Below are positions 34,480-43,459 of a DNA stretch of 64,000 nucleotides, piece by piece; positions within the stretch are counted from its first letter, which is position 1, and every line of letters starts with the position of its first letter. This DNA is from Candidatus Peregrinibacteria bacterium CG10_big_fil_rev_8_21_14_0_10_55_24. Its GTDB lineage: Bacteria > Patescibacteriota > Gracilibacteria > Peribacterales > Peribacteraceae. Made by a program: the position numbers and the translations under genes. Location of the stretch: positions 350,048 to 414,047 of the forward strand of contig PFDV01000005.1 in assembly GCA_002772745.1 (NCBI GenBank), read 5' to 3'. The notes under the pieces were generated by a model. The model saw nothing but the letters and a program-made list of their open reading frames with translations, had not been told where the DNA came from and made no database searches.

Positions 34480-35493
34480 ATGATGCGCATTGCTATTAAC
34501 GGCTATGGCCGTATTGGCAGAAACGTACACAGACAATTCATTCAACGGTTTGCCAAGGACTTTCAGGTGGTTGCGGTCAACGCATCCTCTTCCGCAGATA
34601 TGCGTGCGTACCTCTTGAAGTACGATTCCTTGCACCGACGTTTGGATGCCGATGTGCAACTCACAGGAGAGGATTTTTCCGTGAACGGGTCTCTGGTAAA
34701 AGTCGTGAAGGAACGAGAGCCTGGTAACTGTCCCTGGAAGGATCTAGGCATCGAAATCGTCGTAGAGGCAACGGGGAATTTCGTGAAGCGTGAACAGTGT
34801 GAAGGGCACCTGAAAGCAGGTGCCAAACGCGTACTCGTTACGGCTCCCATGAAAGACAATACGCCGACGTTCGTCATGGGAGTGAATGACGACCAGCTCA
34901 CGTCCGCTATGGACATCATCTCCAATGCTTCATGCACGACCAACTGTATTGCGCCCGTCATCATGATTATGGACAGGGAATTTGGAGTTGAGCGTCTGCT
35001 GGTGAGTTCCGTGCATGCGTACACGGCTACCCAAAATCTTCTGGATAACAAGACGCGCGAAGGCAGTGATCTTCGACGTGCACGGGCGGCAACGCTCTCG
35101 ATGATCCCCACCAAGACCGGTGCCGTAAAGGCTTGTGCGAAGATTTTTCCTCATCTCAAAGGCAAAATCGACGGCATGGCATTCCGCGTTCCCGTTCCTA
35201 CGGTGAGCTGCGCATACATGGCGTTCTTCTTGAAGAAGGCAACCACCGAAGAGGAGATCAACGAGAAGCTCCGTTCGGCAGCCACGACCATGAACGACGC
35301 ACTCGCAGTTTCTGATGATCAGTGTGTTTCGATAGATTTTCAGACAGACCCGCATTCTTCCATCGTTGATCTCCCCTCGACGAAGGTTGTCGACGGTACT
35401 GCTGCGCAAATCTTGAGCTGGTACGACAATGAGTGGGGATACGCCATGCGCGTTACGGAGATGGTTGTGCGTTTGGCCAGCTTCCTGAAATAA
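34480..35493 (+). CDS. gapB: GapB-like glyceraldehyde-3-phosphate dehydrogenase, likely NADP-preferring
   Basis: This 337-residue GAPDH has the catalytic SNASCTTNC with Cys152 and a conserved WYDNEWGYA near the C-terminus. The cofactor loop reads VNASSSAD (residues 33-40). NAD enzymes have Asp after the Asn, whereas the Bacillus NADP-dependent, gluconeogenic GapB has NAS. This points to NADP use and an anabolic role. The downstream fructose-1,6-bisphosphatase starts two bases after the stop, supporting gluconeogenesis. The second GAPDH at 59187 keeps NDL. Start may be Met 34480 or 34483. Confidence 0.88.
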   Translation: MMRIAINGYGRIGRNVHRQFIQRFAKDFQVVAVNASSSADMRAYLLKYDSLHRRLDADVQLTGEDFSVNGSLVKVVKEREPGNCPWKDLGIEIVVEATGNFVKREQCEGHLKAGAKRVLVTAPMKDNTPTFVMGVNDDQLTSAMDIISNASCTTNCIAPVIMIMDREFGVERLLVSSVHAYTATQNLLDNKTREGSDLRRARAATLSMIPTKTGAVKACAKIFPHLKGKIDGMAFRVPVPTVSCAYMAFFLKKATTEEEINEKLRSAATTMNDALAVSDDQCVSIDFQTDPHSSIVDLPSTKVVDGTAAQILSWYDNEWGYAMRVTEMVVRLASFLK

Positions 35494-35495
35494 CT

Positions 35496-36428
35496 ATGTT
35501 TCTCCTTCCCCTCCCCTCCGAACGTACGTCTCTCAATGCGCATCTTCGCAGCGCAGGGGCTCCCGATGCGTTGCGCCATCTGATTCTCGATATCTCCCGG
35601 GCGGCAAAGTATATCAGTTATGCCATTAAAACGACGGAGACCGGCCTTTCGGGCGGAACAAATCAATCGGGGGAAAAGCAACTTCAGCTCGATGTCTTGA
35701 GTGACACGATCGTCAGTCATTACCTTGCCGAGAGCGGTCTTGTGGCCAGTTATGCTTCGGAGGAAGCCGAAGAGCTCATCATCTTCTCCGACAACGCTCC
35801 CTACACGGTTGTCTTCGATCCTCTCGACGGTTCTTCACTCGTAGAGGCGAATTTTGCCATCGGCTCCATCTTTGGAATTTACGAGGGGCTGGATTGCCTT
35901 GGGAAAACACCCCGGGAACAAGTGGCTGCGCTCTATGTGATCTACGGCCCCAGAACACTCCTTGTCTATTCTTGCGGCAAAGGTGTTCACTCTTTTATCC
36001 TCAATGATGTCGGTGAGTTCATTCTCTATCAGGAATACCACGGCATTGCCGATACTGCGAAGAATTACAGCCCAGGAAACCTGCGAGCGCTCGCTGATAA
36101 TCCCGCCTACGACTCCGTGCTTCACGATTGGCTCAAGCGCGAACTCACTCTGCGCTACTCCGGGTGCATGGTGGCGGATATTCACCACATCATCGCCAAG
36201 GGGCAGGGCATATTTACGAATGTGGGTGGCAGCAAGTATCCACAGGGGAAACTGCGTTTGGTTTTCGAATGCGGGCCGTTTGCCTACCTGGTGGAACAAG
36301 CAGGAGGCGCATCCTCCAACGGGAATGTCTCCATTCTCGATGTACCGATTGAGAATATTCATCAGCGTACCCCCGTTATCATCGGCTCTGCGCATGAAGT
36401 TGCTGCAGTAACCAAAGCGCTGCGTTAA
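35496..36428 (+). CDS. fbp: class I fructose-1,6-bisphosphatase
   Basis: This 310-residue enzyme removes the 1-phosphate of fructose-1,6-bisphosphate, the committed gluconeogenic step. Metal-binding motifs are visible: the Glu pair in YASEEAEEL (about 89-90) and FDPLDGSSLVEANFAIGSIF (about 107-126). Substrate-contact blocks such as YSGCMVADIHHII and GGSKYPQGKLRL also match class I FBPases. Its start is two bases after the GapB-like stop, so the pair is translationally coupled. The stop overlaps a convergent hypothetical gene by 4 bases. Confidence 0.95.
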   Translation: MFLLPLPSERTSLNAHLRSAGAPDALRHLILDISRAAKYISYAIKTTETGLSGGTNQSGEKQLQLDVLSDTIVSHYLAESGLVASYASEEAEELIIFSDNAPYTVVFDPLDGSSLVEANFAIGSIFGIYEGLDCLGKTPREQVAALYVIYGPRTLLVYSCGKGVHSFILNDVGEFILYQEYHGIADTAKNYSPGNLRALADNPAYDSVLHDWLKRELTLRYSGCMVADIHHIIAKGQGIFTNVGGSKYPQGKLRLVFECGPFAYLVEQAGGASSNGNVSILDVPIENIHQRTPVIIGSAHEVAAVTKALR

Positions 36429-36718
36429 TCCCAGAATGGTTCTGTGAGTGCCTTGGAGATGGCTTCTTCCAGAGGTTGGTAGGCTTCGATTTCTTTCTCC
36501 TTTCCCTCCACGCGAAACGCGTGCTTCATGGAACGGTACGTGCCCCAGGGGTAGTACTGTTTCTTCGCCCTTCGTCGCTTGCCATTCTCGGGAGCTGTTG
36601 CAGGTTCCTCCACGGGGAGAGGCTTGGGGTTACCGGATTTCATCCAATCGACTTTTCCCAGAACTTGCCGTAATTTTGGATCGACATACACGAGATCGTC
36701 GTCAGTAAAATTTGTCAT
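36425..36718 (-). CDS. hypothetical small protein
   Basis: This 97-residue soluble protein has no recognised family. It has an acidic N-terminus (TDDDLVYVDPKLRQVLGKVDW), a basic centre (GKRRRAKKQYYPWG) and an acidic tail. It overlaps the membrane protein gene upstream by 4 bases, so both are probably translated from one mRNA. Confidence 0.55.
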   Translation of the reverse strand: MTNFTDDDLVYVDPKLRQVLGKVDWMKSGNPKPLPVEEPATAPENGKRRRAKKQYYPWGTYRSMKHAFRVEGKEKEIEAYQPLEEAISKALTEPFWD

Positions 36719-37302
36719 AGATTTAAGTGAAGGCGATGATCTTCCGGTTGTGGAGCAGAGGGAGGTGGCGGAGGACGGGGGTGGCTCAACTGGTCTGGTC
36801 TACTGGATGTTGCGGAGGAATCTTCCGGATGATGGAAGAGTTCACGAACCTGTGAACGCCTTTGCTCTTGCACGCGCAGAAGGCCGTAGAAGAGTACGAT
36901 CACACTGCCGATAAACGCGACGAAAATGCCAAAGCGTATCTCCATGCGAGAGAATTCGAACGTGACTTTTGCAAGCACCGAGAGCGCAGCGAGCACAAGA
37001 ACTGTTGCCTGCGCACCACAGAAGAGCCGCACGTACTCTCGATACTGTTTGCGAATGAGTATCGGGCCTCCGGCAAGCGGCAACAGCGTGATGAGGAGGA
37101 CAAAAATGTGGATGAGCAGGATCGAGATGCCAACAAACGAGGTATAAAACCCCAACCCTGAATAGACGACACGATCACTGCCAAGCATATGTCCGCTTGC
37201 CCAGGGGAGAAAAACGCCTACAAGCGCAACAACGGAAGCCCCGTTGAGGATCTGCTCCTCCGGTTCTAACGAGCGCAGGCGCTGGAAGAGGCTTCCGGCC
37301 AT
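36715..37302 (-). CDS. hypothetical membrane protein
   Basis: This 195-residue protein has about four transmembrane helices (residues 25-140) and a cytoplasmic Pro/His/Arg-rich tail (RPPPPPSAPQPEDHR). No family is recognised. The ATG at 37302 begins MAGSLFQRL; a start 18 bases earlier is less likely. It overlaps the small gene downstream by 4 bases. Confidence 0.6.
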   Translation of the reverse strand: MAGSLFQRLRSLEPEEQILNGASVVALVGVFLPWASGHMLGSDRVVYSGLGFYTSFVGISILLIHIFVLLITLLPLAGGPILIRKQYREYVRLFCGAQATVLVLAALSVLAKVTFEFSRMEIRFGIFVAFIGSVIVLFYGLLRVQEQRRSQVRELFHHPEDSSATSSRPDQLSHPRPPPPPSAPQPEDHRLHLNL

Positions 37303-37353
37303 GTGGGGGCAGCATAGCACCCGCCGTGCGATACGACTAGACTAGTCTTGCTT

Positions 37354-38406
37354 ATGCGTTTTGTGATTGATGTACGCGAGGCCTGCCGTGCACGACGCAC
37401 GGGTAAAGGGCAATGGGTTTTGGGGTTTGTGAGTGAACTTCTCAAGAGGGAGAATGAGCTTCTCCTCCTCACGGACCGTGCGCTCCCATCCGCATGGAAA
37501 TCGTCGCGTGCCATCTGTTGGTACTCCTCCGGAGGAGCACTATGGCACCTACGTGCGTGGTGGATGCTTAAGAAACTCACAGGGGATTGTATCTACATCG
37601 CTCCGACCAGTTTCATTGTTCCGGCACTGTTGCCGCGCAGAGTGCAGAGCGTCCCCGTAGTCCACGATCTCATTGCCTTTCGCTCAGAGCCTCACAGCGC
37701 ACGTGCTCGCATACTGGAACGCATATTTCTCCCTCTGGCGCTTCGCAAGGCGCGGCATATCTGTGCGTTGAGTGAGAATACGGCACGCGATCTCCGCGCC
37801 CGTTTTCCTGCAATCAAACAACACGTCACCCCTATTTTCGCCGGACCGATGCGTAAGCAACCGCCACGCCCCTCTTGGGAAGGCTCTGCGGTTCTCTGCA
37901 TAGGAACGCTCAGCCCGCGTAAAAACCAGCTCAACCTTCTTCGGGCATACCGCACGCTTCCCGATGATCTTCGTTCTCGTCACCCCTTGGTACTTGCCGG
38001 TGCTCGTGGTTGGCAGGATGCGCAGATACTCCGGGAACTGGATACCATCTGTGGTGCTCAGTGGGCAGGACACGTGGATGACGATACGTACGAAGCCTTG
38101 CTCCAGGAGTGCGCAATCCTCGCTTTGCCGTCGCTCTACGAGGGATTCGGATTGCAGGTGCTCGATGCGCTCCAGAGAGGTATTCCGGTGCTCCTGAGCG
38201 ATCGGGGAAGCCTACGCGAAGTCGCCGGAGAAGCAGCCGTGTACGTTGACCCTATGGACGTATTCGCCATCTCCGCCGGCATTACGCAGCTCCTCAGTGA
38301 CGCAGAGCTCCGTAAGCGGCTCCACATGCTTGGCCCTGAACAGGCAAAACGATTCTCCTGGCAGAGAACCGTTGATCTCTTCCTCGAAGCACTCCATCAT
38401 AGGTAA
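37354..38406 (+). CDS. family 4 glycosyltransferase
   Basis: This 350-residue GT-B enzyme belongs to the GT4 family. The N-terminal half holds VPVVHDLIAFR and ICALSENTARDL. The C-terminal half has CIGTLSPRKNQLNLLRA (donor-binding loop), LPSLYEGFGLQVLDAL with the E-x-x-x-x-x-x-E arrangement, and PVLLSDRGSLREVAG. It would add a sugar to a surface glycan or lipid; donor and acceptor are unknown. It precedes nadK by 3 bases. ATG at 37354 is preferred over TTG at 37348. Confidence 0.88.
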   Translation: MRFVIDVREACRARRTGKGQWVLGFVSELLKRENELLLLTDRALPSAWKSSRAICWYSSGGALWHLRAWWMLKKLTGDCIYIAPTSFIVPALLPRRVQSVPVVHDLIAFRSEPHSARARILERIFLPLALRKARHICALSENTARDLRARFPAIKQHVTPIFAGPMRKQPPRPSWEGSAVLCIGTLSPRKNQLNLLRAYRTLPDDLRSRHPLVLAGARGWQDAQILRELDTICGAQWAGHVDDDTYEALLQECAILALPSLYEGFGLQVLDALQRGIPVLLSDRGSLREVAGEAAVYVDPMDVFAISAGITQLLSDAELRKRLHMLGPEQAKRFSWQRTVDLFLEALHHR

Positions 38407-38409
38407 CCC

Positions 38410-39303
38410 ATGGGGAAACTCGTTTATTCCCGCATCGGCCTCACCGTGAAATCCGGCTTGAGCCACAAGGATGAAGCCGTTGAGCGCGTTCTCAACATTC
38501 TCAAAGTGCTGGGTGCCCGTGTCTGCGTTGACGCGCAGAGGATGACCGATGTTCCCATGGCGAAGCATCTGGAGAGATTGGAAGGCTATCGGAGCATTGA
38601 TCTGCTCGTCGTCATCGGCGGCGATGGCACGATCCTGCGTGCCGTGCGTGACCTCGAGGATTTTTCGATCCCCATTCTCTCCGTCAATTGGGGTACGGTC
38701 GGCTTCCTCTCCGAGCTCAATTTGAGCGAAGTGGAGCATCTGATCCCCTCTTTGCTCACCGGAGAGGGTGTTCTTGAAGAGCGCGGTGTTCTCCATGTTG
38801 TCGCCAAACGGGGAAAGGAGGTACTCATCTCCGGTTATGCGCTCAACGAAGCGGTTCTCGCACAGGGGACGATTGCACGCCTCGTGAGTTTAAAGACTTG
38901 CATTAATGGGGAAGACCTTGCCACCTTTACCGCTGACGGGTTAATTCTTTCCACACCAACGGGATCCACAGCGTACTCTCTGGCAGCCGGCGGCCCCGTG
39001 GTGTACCCCACACTCAAGGCGATGATTCTCACGCCCATCAATCCCTACAGCTTTAGCCAGAAACCCATCGTTATCCCAGGCGAAGCGGTGGTCGACGTGG
39101 AAGTGCTCACCAAAGAGAATAAGTTCAGGGATACCGAAGTCGTCCTCACTCTGGATGGGCAAGTGTATCTCCCCCTGCAGCGCGGTGATCATGTGGCGGT
39201 CCACGTGAACAGTAAAACCGTGAAGTTCCTTCGAAGGAAGCAGGATACGTTCTTCCACACGCTCCGCGACAAACTCAAGTGGGGCGAGTCTGCAGAAAAC
39301 TGA
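38410..39303 (+). CDS. nadK: NAD kinase
   Basis: This 297-residue enzyme phosphorylates NAD to NADP. The GGDGT motif (VVIGGDGTILRAV) and the TPTGSTAYSLAAGGPVV block, both diagnostic, are present, with NEAVLAQ between them. Length is normal. It supplies NADP for anabolic steps, which may include the GapB-like GAPDH in this window. It follows a GT4 gene by 3 bases and is convergent with a hypothetical gene. Confidence 0.95.
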   Translation: MGKLVYSRIGLTVKSGLSHKDEAVERVLNILKVLGARVCVDAQRMTDVPMAKHLERLEGYRSIDLLVVIGGDGTILRAVRDLEDFSIPILSVNWGTVGFLSELNLSEVEHLIPSLLTGEGVLEERGVLHVVAKRGKEVLISGYALNEAVLAQGTIARLVSLKTCINGEDLATFTADGLILSTPTGSTAYSLAAGGPVVYPTLKAMILTPINPYSFSQKPIVIPGEAVVDVEVLTKENKFRDTEVVLTLDGQVYLPLQRGDHVAVHVNSKTVKFLRRKQDTFFHTLRDKLKWGESAEN

Positions 39304-39306
39304 CAT

Positions 39307-39837
39307 TCAGGTGATGCTCAGTACACTGAGTAGGCGTGTGCGGTCGCTCGTCTGCATGGCGTGAACATTCCAAAAGCTCAGGATGCCATCCTCTTCTGCA
39401 TTCGCCTCTCCCAGTGGACGAAGCAACCCGTTGCGCATCCGTGCCACGCTACGCGTAACCGCCGTAAGTCCTATAAAGCGCTCTGCCGCCATCACTCTCG
39501 ACTGGAGGTGGGTGACAACGAACACGTGGCGATACATCTCTCGACGATCGTGGATGAGGTACGCAAGCTCTGGCCCGATCTGGTCAACATCGAGGTAGAA
39601 GAGGAACGCGTAGTTGGCATCGTATTCCCTACCCATGAGTTCCTTTGCGCCGTTTAAGTCGGCGACTTGTGGAGTCGTGAAACACTTATACTCGAGCTCG
39701 TTGCCTTCCTGAGCCGCGGATCTTTGGAGCGTGTTAAGGAAGACACGGTGTGTTGGATCGAGCGAGGGGAACGGCACTGCTTCTGCCTCCTTGGCATTGC
39801 GCCACTCGAAGACCGTACAGGGAACAGGACAGCGCAT
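39307..39837 (-). CDS. hypothetical protein
   Basis: This 176-residue soluble protein has no recognised family. The central region (YAFLFYLDVDQIGPELAYLI) could be a strand-helix unit. It lies 34 bases downstream of purA on the same strand and may be cotranscribed. No motif supports a function. Confidence 0.55.
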   Translation of the reverse strand: MRCPVPCTVFEWRNAKEAEAVPFPSLDPTHRVFLNTLQRSAAQEGNELEYKCFTTPQVADLNGAKELMGREYDANYAFLFYLDVDQIGPELAYLIHDRREMYRHVFVVTHLQSRVMAAERFIGLTAVTRSVARMRNGLLRPLGEANAEEDGILSFWNVHAMQTSDRTRLLSVLSIT

Positions 39838-39871
39838 AGGAGGAGCTTTGTAAGCTCTCGTTAACGTCTTG

Positions 39872-41119
39872 TCAACTTCTCACGATGATCTCTTCCCTCC
39901 CCTGCCCCGTTCCGATGAGCGCAACGGGCGATTGCGTCTGTTCCTCAATCCATTCGATGTACGCCCTGGCATTCGCAGGAAGACTGTCGTAGCCGGTGAT
40001 ACCGGCAGTGGAGGTTTTCCATCCGGGGAATTCCTGATACCGCATACCCTGTTCTCCACGCGTTATGCCGACCGGAATAACATCTTCTTCATCCAGAACG
40101 TCAAGCTTGGTCAGATTCCAGTGCGTAATTCCGTTGAGATAGGCGGCACGACGTAGATCCGGAAGAGAAAGCCATCCGCAGCGGCGGGGACGACCCGTTG
40201 TCGCGCCAAATTCCCCTCCCCGTTCACGCAGGCGCTTCGCTGCAGAATCCTCTGCTTCTGTGGGGAATTCCCCTTCTCCCACTCGCGTGCAGTAGGCCTT
40301 GGCAACGCCGATACAGGACGTGAGCGCTCTGGGCGGCAACCCCAATCCCTGCAAGGCACCGCTGGCTGTGGTGGAGCTGCTCGTGACGTACGGATACGTG
40401 CCGTGATCGATATCGAGCAGCGTTCCCTGGGCGCCTTCGACGAGAATGGTCTTTCCCGAATGAAGTGCGGAGTGGATGTCTTCCACCGTATCGCCAATAC
40501 AACCGCCTATCTGCTCACGCGCGTCGGCGAGATCGGAAAGTTCTTCCTCCACGTCCATGGCAACGCCGTAGGTTTCTTCGAGCAGGGTTTTGCGCTGGAT
40601 GAGCTCATTGCGCAAGTCGGTGTGGAGCTCTCCCATACGGATGCCGCAGCGGGCGGTTTTATCCATGTACGCAGGACCGATGCCGCGTTTGGTCGTCCCG
40701 ATCCCTTTACCCTTCTGCTTGGACCGGCGCTCTTCCAGCGCCGCATCGAGAGTTCTGTGGAATCCGAAGACGATGTGAGCTTCGTGAGAAATAGTAAGCC
40801 TGGGGACGATATCCACATCAAGGGATCGCAGAAGAGCGATTTCTTCCAGGAGTGTGGGGAGATGTACGACCATCCCCGACCCTAAGATCACCTTCTTGTC
40901 TCCATGCAAGCAACCGGAAGGAAGCAGATGAAACACATGCTTGTGTCCTGCAACGACAATCGTGTGCCCGGCGTTTGCTCCGCCGCATGCCCTGGCAATC
41001 ACATCGAAGTGCTGAGCAACGATGTCTGTCGCTTTCCCTTTCCCCTCATCCCCCCACTGGGCTCCGATGATCGCGCAGACCTGGCCGAGAGAGTTGATGA
41101 AGGCAGACGTGTCACGCAT
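39872..41119 (-). CDS. purA: adenylosuccinate synthetase
   Basis: This 415-residue GTP-dependent enzyme makes adenylosuccinate from IMP and aspartate in AMP synthesis. The N-terminal GAQWGDEGKGKATDIV P-loop-like motif, CGGANAGHTIVV and GIGPAYMDKTARCGIRM are clear. Downstream, VEGAQGTLLDIDHGTYPYVT matches the family. Length is near the normal 425-430. Other purine genes are not in the window. Confidence 0.96.
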   Translation of the reverse strand: MRDTSAFINSLGQVCAIIGAQWGDEGKGKATDIVAQHFDVIARACGGANAGHTIVVAGHKHVFHLLPSGCLHGDKKVILGSGMVVHLPTLLEEIALLRSLDVDIVPRLTISHEAHIVFGFHRTLDAALEERRSKQKGKGIGTTKRGIGPAYMDKTARCGIRMGELHTDLRNELIQRKTLLEETYGVAMDVEEELSDLADAREQIGGCIGDTVEDIHSALHSGKTILVEGAQGTLLDIDHGTYPYVTSSSTTASGALQGLGLPPRALTSCIGVAKAYCTRVGEGEFPTEAEDSAAKRLRERGGEFGATTGRPRRCGWLSLPDLRRAAYLNGITHWNLTKLDVLDEEDVIPVGITRGEQGMRYQEFPGWKTSTAGITGYDSLPANARAYIEWIEEQTQSPVALIGTGQGREEIIVRS

Positions 41120-41130
41120 GGAAGCACGGT

Positions 41131-41210
41131 ATCAGTATGGAGTATTCCGTATCAAGTATCTTAAGATGTTCCCCCTTTTCCCTCACTCCATACTCCATTC
41201 TTCATACTCG
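41131..41210. repeat. AT-rich repeat with inverted ATGGAGTAT arms
   Basis: ATGGAGTAT and its complement ATACTCCAT flank a CAAGTATC segment, with further TATC/ATAC words. It resembles the repeats at 1453 and 27086. Its right edge overlaps the 3' end of prmC. Confidence 0.55.
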
Positions 41211-41990
41211 GCGCGCTTGTTCCTCCCGGCATTCCAGAACGACGCCTCTGCAACCGGGGTGCGCACGCGCTTGTTCCATAATGCGTTTGAGTACCTGGGT
41301 GCCGTCCGGTCCGGCATAGAGCGCCTGATGCGGCTCGTAGCGGTGCACGGAATCCTCGGCGGGCTCTCGTTGCGGAATGTACGGCGGGTTGCTCACAACA
41401 AGAAACGGCCCGGTTTCCCGTGGGATGGACGAGAGCTCCGCACACTCGATGAACTGGATACGATCAGAGATTCCCAAGCGCAGTGCGTTCTCCCGAGCGA
41501 CATTCAGAGCATCTGCGCTCGTATCCGTAGCCAGCACATGCAGATTCGGCCGCTCACAGGCGAGCGTGATTGCTACACAGCCGCTCCCCGTCCCCACATC
41601 GACAACCGTATGGACATTCCGCGCATCGCCAAACATCCTGGAGACAGCGACAACGCCTGTATCGGCGCAACGTTTGCTGCTGAGAGGAGCCTGCAGACAC
41701 TCCAGTGCCAGTTCGACGAGCACCTCTGTGGACGGCCGCGGAATGAGAACGCGCCGGTCCACGGCAAAGGGGCGACCATAGAACTCCTTTGTCCCCGTAA
41801 TGTAGGCCAGAGGTTCCCCTTGAGCTCTCCTTGTGAGCATGGCACTGAGCAGAAGCTCTTCCTCAGACGTCAGCTGATACTCCGGGTGGGCAACGATCCA
41901 CGATCGCGGCCGCATGAGCGCCGCCGCCGCAAGGAGTTCCCGATCGAGCGGATGCACAGGCGATGCGCTGCATTTCTGTCCTAGCTGCAT
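41202..41990 (-). CDS. prmC: PrmC/HemK-type N5-glutamine methyltransferase
   Basis: This 262-residue SAM-dependent enzyme methylates the GGQ glutamine of release factors. Signatures are EPLAYITGTKEFYGRPF, RVLIPRPSTEVLVE, VVDVGTGSGCVAITLA and the catalytic VVSNPPYIP. It is slightly short at the C-terminus compared with the usual 275-285 residues, ending EEQARRV. The final bases overlap the AT-rich repeat, so erosion of the tail is possible. The ATG at 41990 begins the conserved N-terminal helix region. Confidence 0.92.
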   Translation of the reverse strand: MQLGQKCSASPVHPLDRELLAAAALMRPRSWIVAHPEYQLTSEEELLLSAMLTRRAQGEPLAYITGTKEFYGRPFAVDRRVLIPRPSTEVLVELALECLQAPLSSKRCADTGVVAVSRMFGDARNVHTVVDVGTGSGCVAITLACERPNLHVLATDTSADALNVARENALRLGISDRIQFIECAELSSIPRETGPFLVVSNPPYIPQREPAEDSVHRYEPHQALYAGPDGTQVLKRIMEQARAHPGCRGVVLECREEQARRV

Positions 41991-41999
41991 GCGCCTATA

Positions 42000-43055
42000 A
42001 TGCCTGATATGCAGAGGATAGGAATCGATTGTCGGCTCGCTTCTGTAGAGGGAGGACTGCAGCGGTACACCCGGGAACTCACCACCGCGCTCTTGGCCGC
42101 AGATCCCTCCCTTCCCTGCACGCTCTTTGTGCGATCGCCGGAGGAAGAGTGGCTCAAAGGACTTTCCGGGTCGCCGTCGCTCATGGTAGCGCCCTACAGA
42201 CACTATGGTGTTCGCGAGCAATTTCTGTTCCCCCATCTACTCAAGCATTCGGGAATACGCGTCCTCTTTTCTCCGCACTTCAATGTGCCACTCCTCTGCC
42301 CGGTTCCTTTTGTCGCCACCATCCACGATCTTACACTTCACCGCTTTCCGAATGCAGCCTCCTTGCAGAAGCGTCTGGCGTACCGGTTGCTCATGCGCCA
42401 TGCCGTTTTCAAGAGCGTTGCGCTCGTCACCGTGAGCAATGCGACGCGGGAGGATATTGTGAGAACGTACGGGGGCTCTCTCGCACCCAAAATCTCCGTG
42501 ATCCCCAATGGGGTACACGAACGATTCTCCCCGCAACCGAGAGGTATCCAGGAACATGTACGTTCAAAATATGGTTTATCAAAGCCGTATTTCCTCTATG
42601 TTGGGAATGCAAAGGAGCACAAGAACCTTCCCCTGCTCCTCAGCGCCTTTGCAGAAATTCATTCCCGTGATACAGAGCTTGTACTCGTCACGGGTGGCAG
42701 CGAAGTCTCTGCTCTTTCGATACCTTCTGCGGTGCGCGTTCTGCATGCTATTCCTGATACGGATCTCCCCGCCCTCTACAGCGGTGCGCTCGCATTCGTC
42801 ACCGCATCACTCCTGGAAGGATTCTGTCTGCCCGCGGCAGAGGCGCAAGCATGCGGCTGTCCTGTTATTGCTCCGCGTTCCAGCGCATTCCCCGAGGTAG
42901 TGTCCGCAGAAGGGTCGCTGCTCATTGAACCGACGATTGAGGCATTGAAGAAGGCTCTCCTCCATCCTCCCCATTCCTCTACTGTTCCCCCACGACGGTT
43001 TTCCTGGGAGGAGAACGCCAGAAACATCCTCGCGCTCCTGCGTTCGCTCCCCTAG
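42000..43055 (+). CDS. family 4 glycosyltransferase (mannosyltransferase-like)
   Basis: This 351-residue GT-B enzyme starts MPDMQRIGIDCRLASVEGGLQRYTREL, with the Gly-rich acceptor-side loop of GT4. It contains FVATIHDLTLHRFP, VTVSNATREDIVRTY, FLYVGNAKEHKNLPLLLSAF and LLEGFCLPAAEAQACGCPVI. The pattern is close to bacterial mannosyltransferases such as those of the WbaZ/MtfB type. It is divergent from prmC by only 9 bases. Sugar and acceptor are unknown. An in-frame ATG at 42009 is an alternative start. Confidence 0.88.
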   Translation: MPDMQRIGIDCRLASVEGGLQRYTRELTTALLAADPSLPCTLFVRSPEEEWLKGLSGSPSLMVAPYRHYGVREQFLFPHLLKHSGIRVLFSPHFNVPLLCPVPFVATIHDLTLHRFPNAASLQKRLAYRLLMRHAVFKSVALVTVSNATREDIVRTYGGSLAPKISVIPNGVHERFSPQPRGIQEHVRSKYGLSKPYFLYVGNAKEHKNLPLLLSAFAEIHSRDTELVLVTGGSEVSALSIPSAVRVLHAIPDTDLPALYSGALAFVTASLLEGFCLPAAEAQACGCPVIAPRSSAFPEVVSAEGSLLIEPTIEALKKALLHPPHSSTVPPRRFSWEENARNILALLRSLP

Positions 43056-43073
43056 GATACGGACGCAAACCGT

Positions 43074-43364
43074 ATGCAGCACATTCGCGATCTTCTCCCC
43101 GGCGTTCTTAAGAAGCGCGGTCTCCACGATCACGCCGAAGCTTCGCTCGCGGTATTCCATGCGCAGCAATGGCTGGCCGAACACTTGCCGCAATGCGGGG
43201 ATGCCCTGTGTGCTTCCGCGTTGCGTGACGGAACGCTCACGGTAACCGCACTTCATTCCGTAGCGGCGCAGGAATGCCAGGAACATGCTCAGGCGCTCCT
43301 TGAATACCTTCGACAAGACTGCGGCCATACGAAGGCCGAGCGTATCAGCGTCCGTCGCCTGTAG
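43074..43364 (+). CDS. DUF721/DciA-like protein
   Basis: This 96-residue protein resembles the DUF721 family, whose members include DciA, the loader or recruiter of DnaB in bacteria without DnaC or DnaI. The N-terminal DLLPGVLKKRGLHD helix, a Trp-containing helix and the block LRDGTLTVTALHSVAAQEC fit the family pattern GxLxVxxxSxxxxxE, with the C-terminal ERISVRRL strand. The match is by eye. The helicase dnaB is at 31958. It follows the GT4 gene by 18 bases. Confidence 0.6.
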   Translation: MQHIRDLLPGVLKKRGLHDHAEASLAVFHAQQWLAEHLPQCGDALCASALRDGTLTVTALHSVAAQECQEHAQALLEYLRQDCGHTKAERISVRRL

Positions 43365-43459
43365 AGAGCGAGAAAGCGGTTCCATTCGCTTGCGTAGCTC
43401 TTTGGGCTTCCCTACACTCCCCTACGCCTTACAGTTCACTGCAGGGTGCCTTACAGTGT

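Noticed and set aside
34480..35493. Erythrose-4-phosphate dehydrogenase (Epd)
   Set aside because: The sequence resembles GapB more, and the coupled fbp gene points to gluconeogenesis rather than pyridoxal synthesis.
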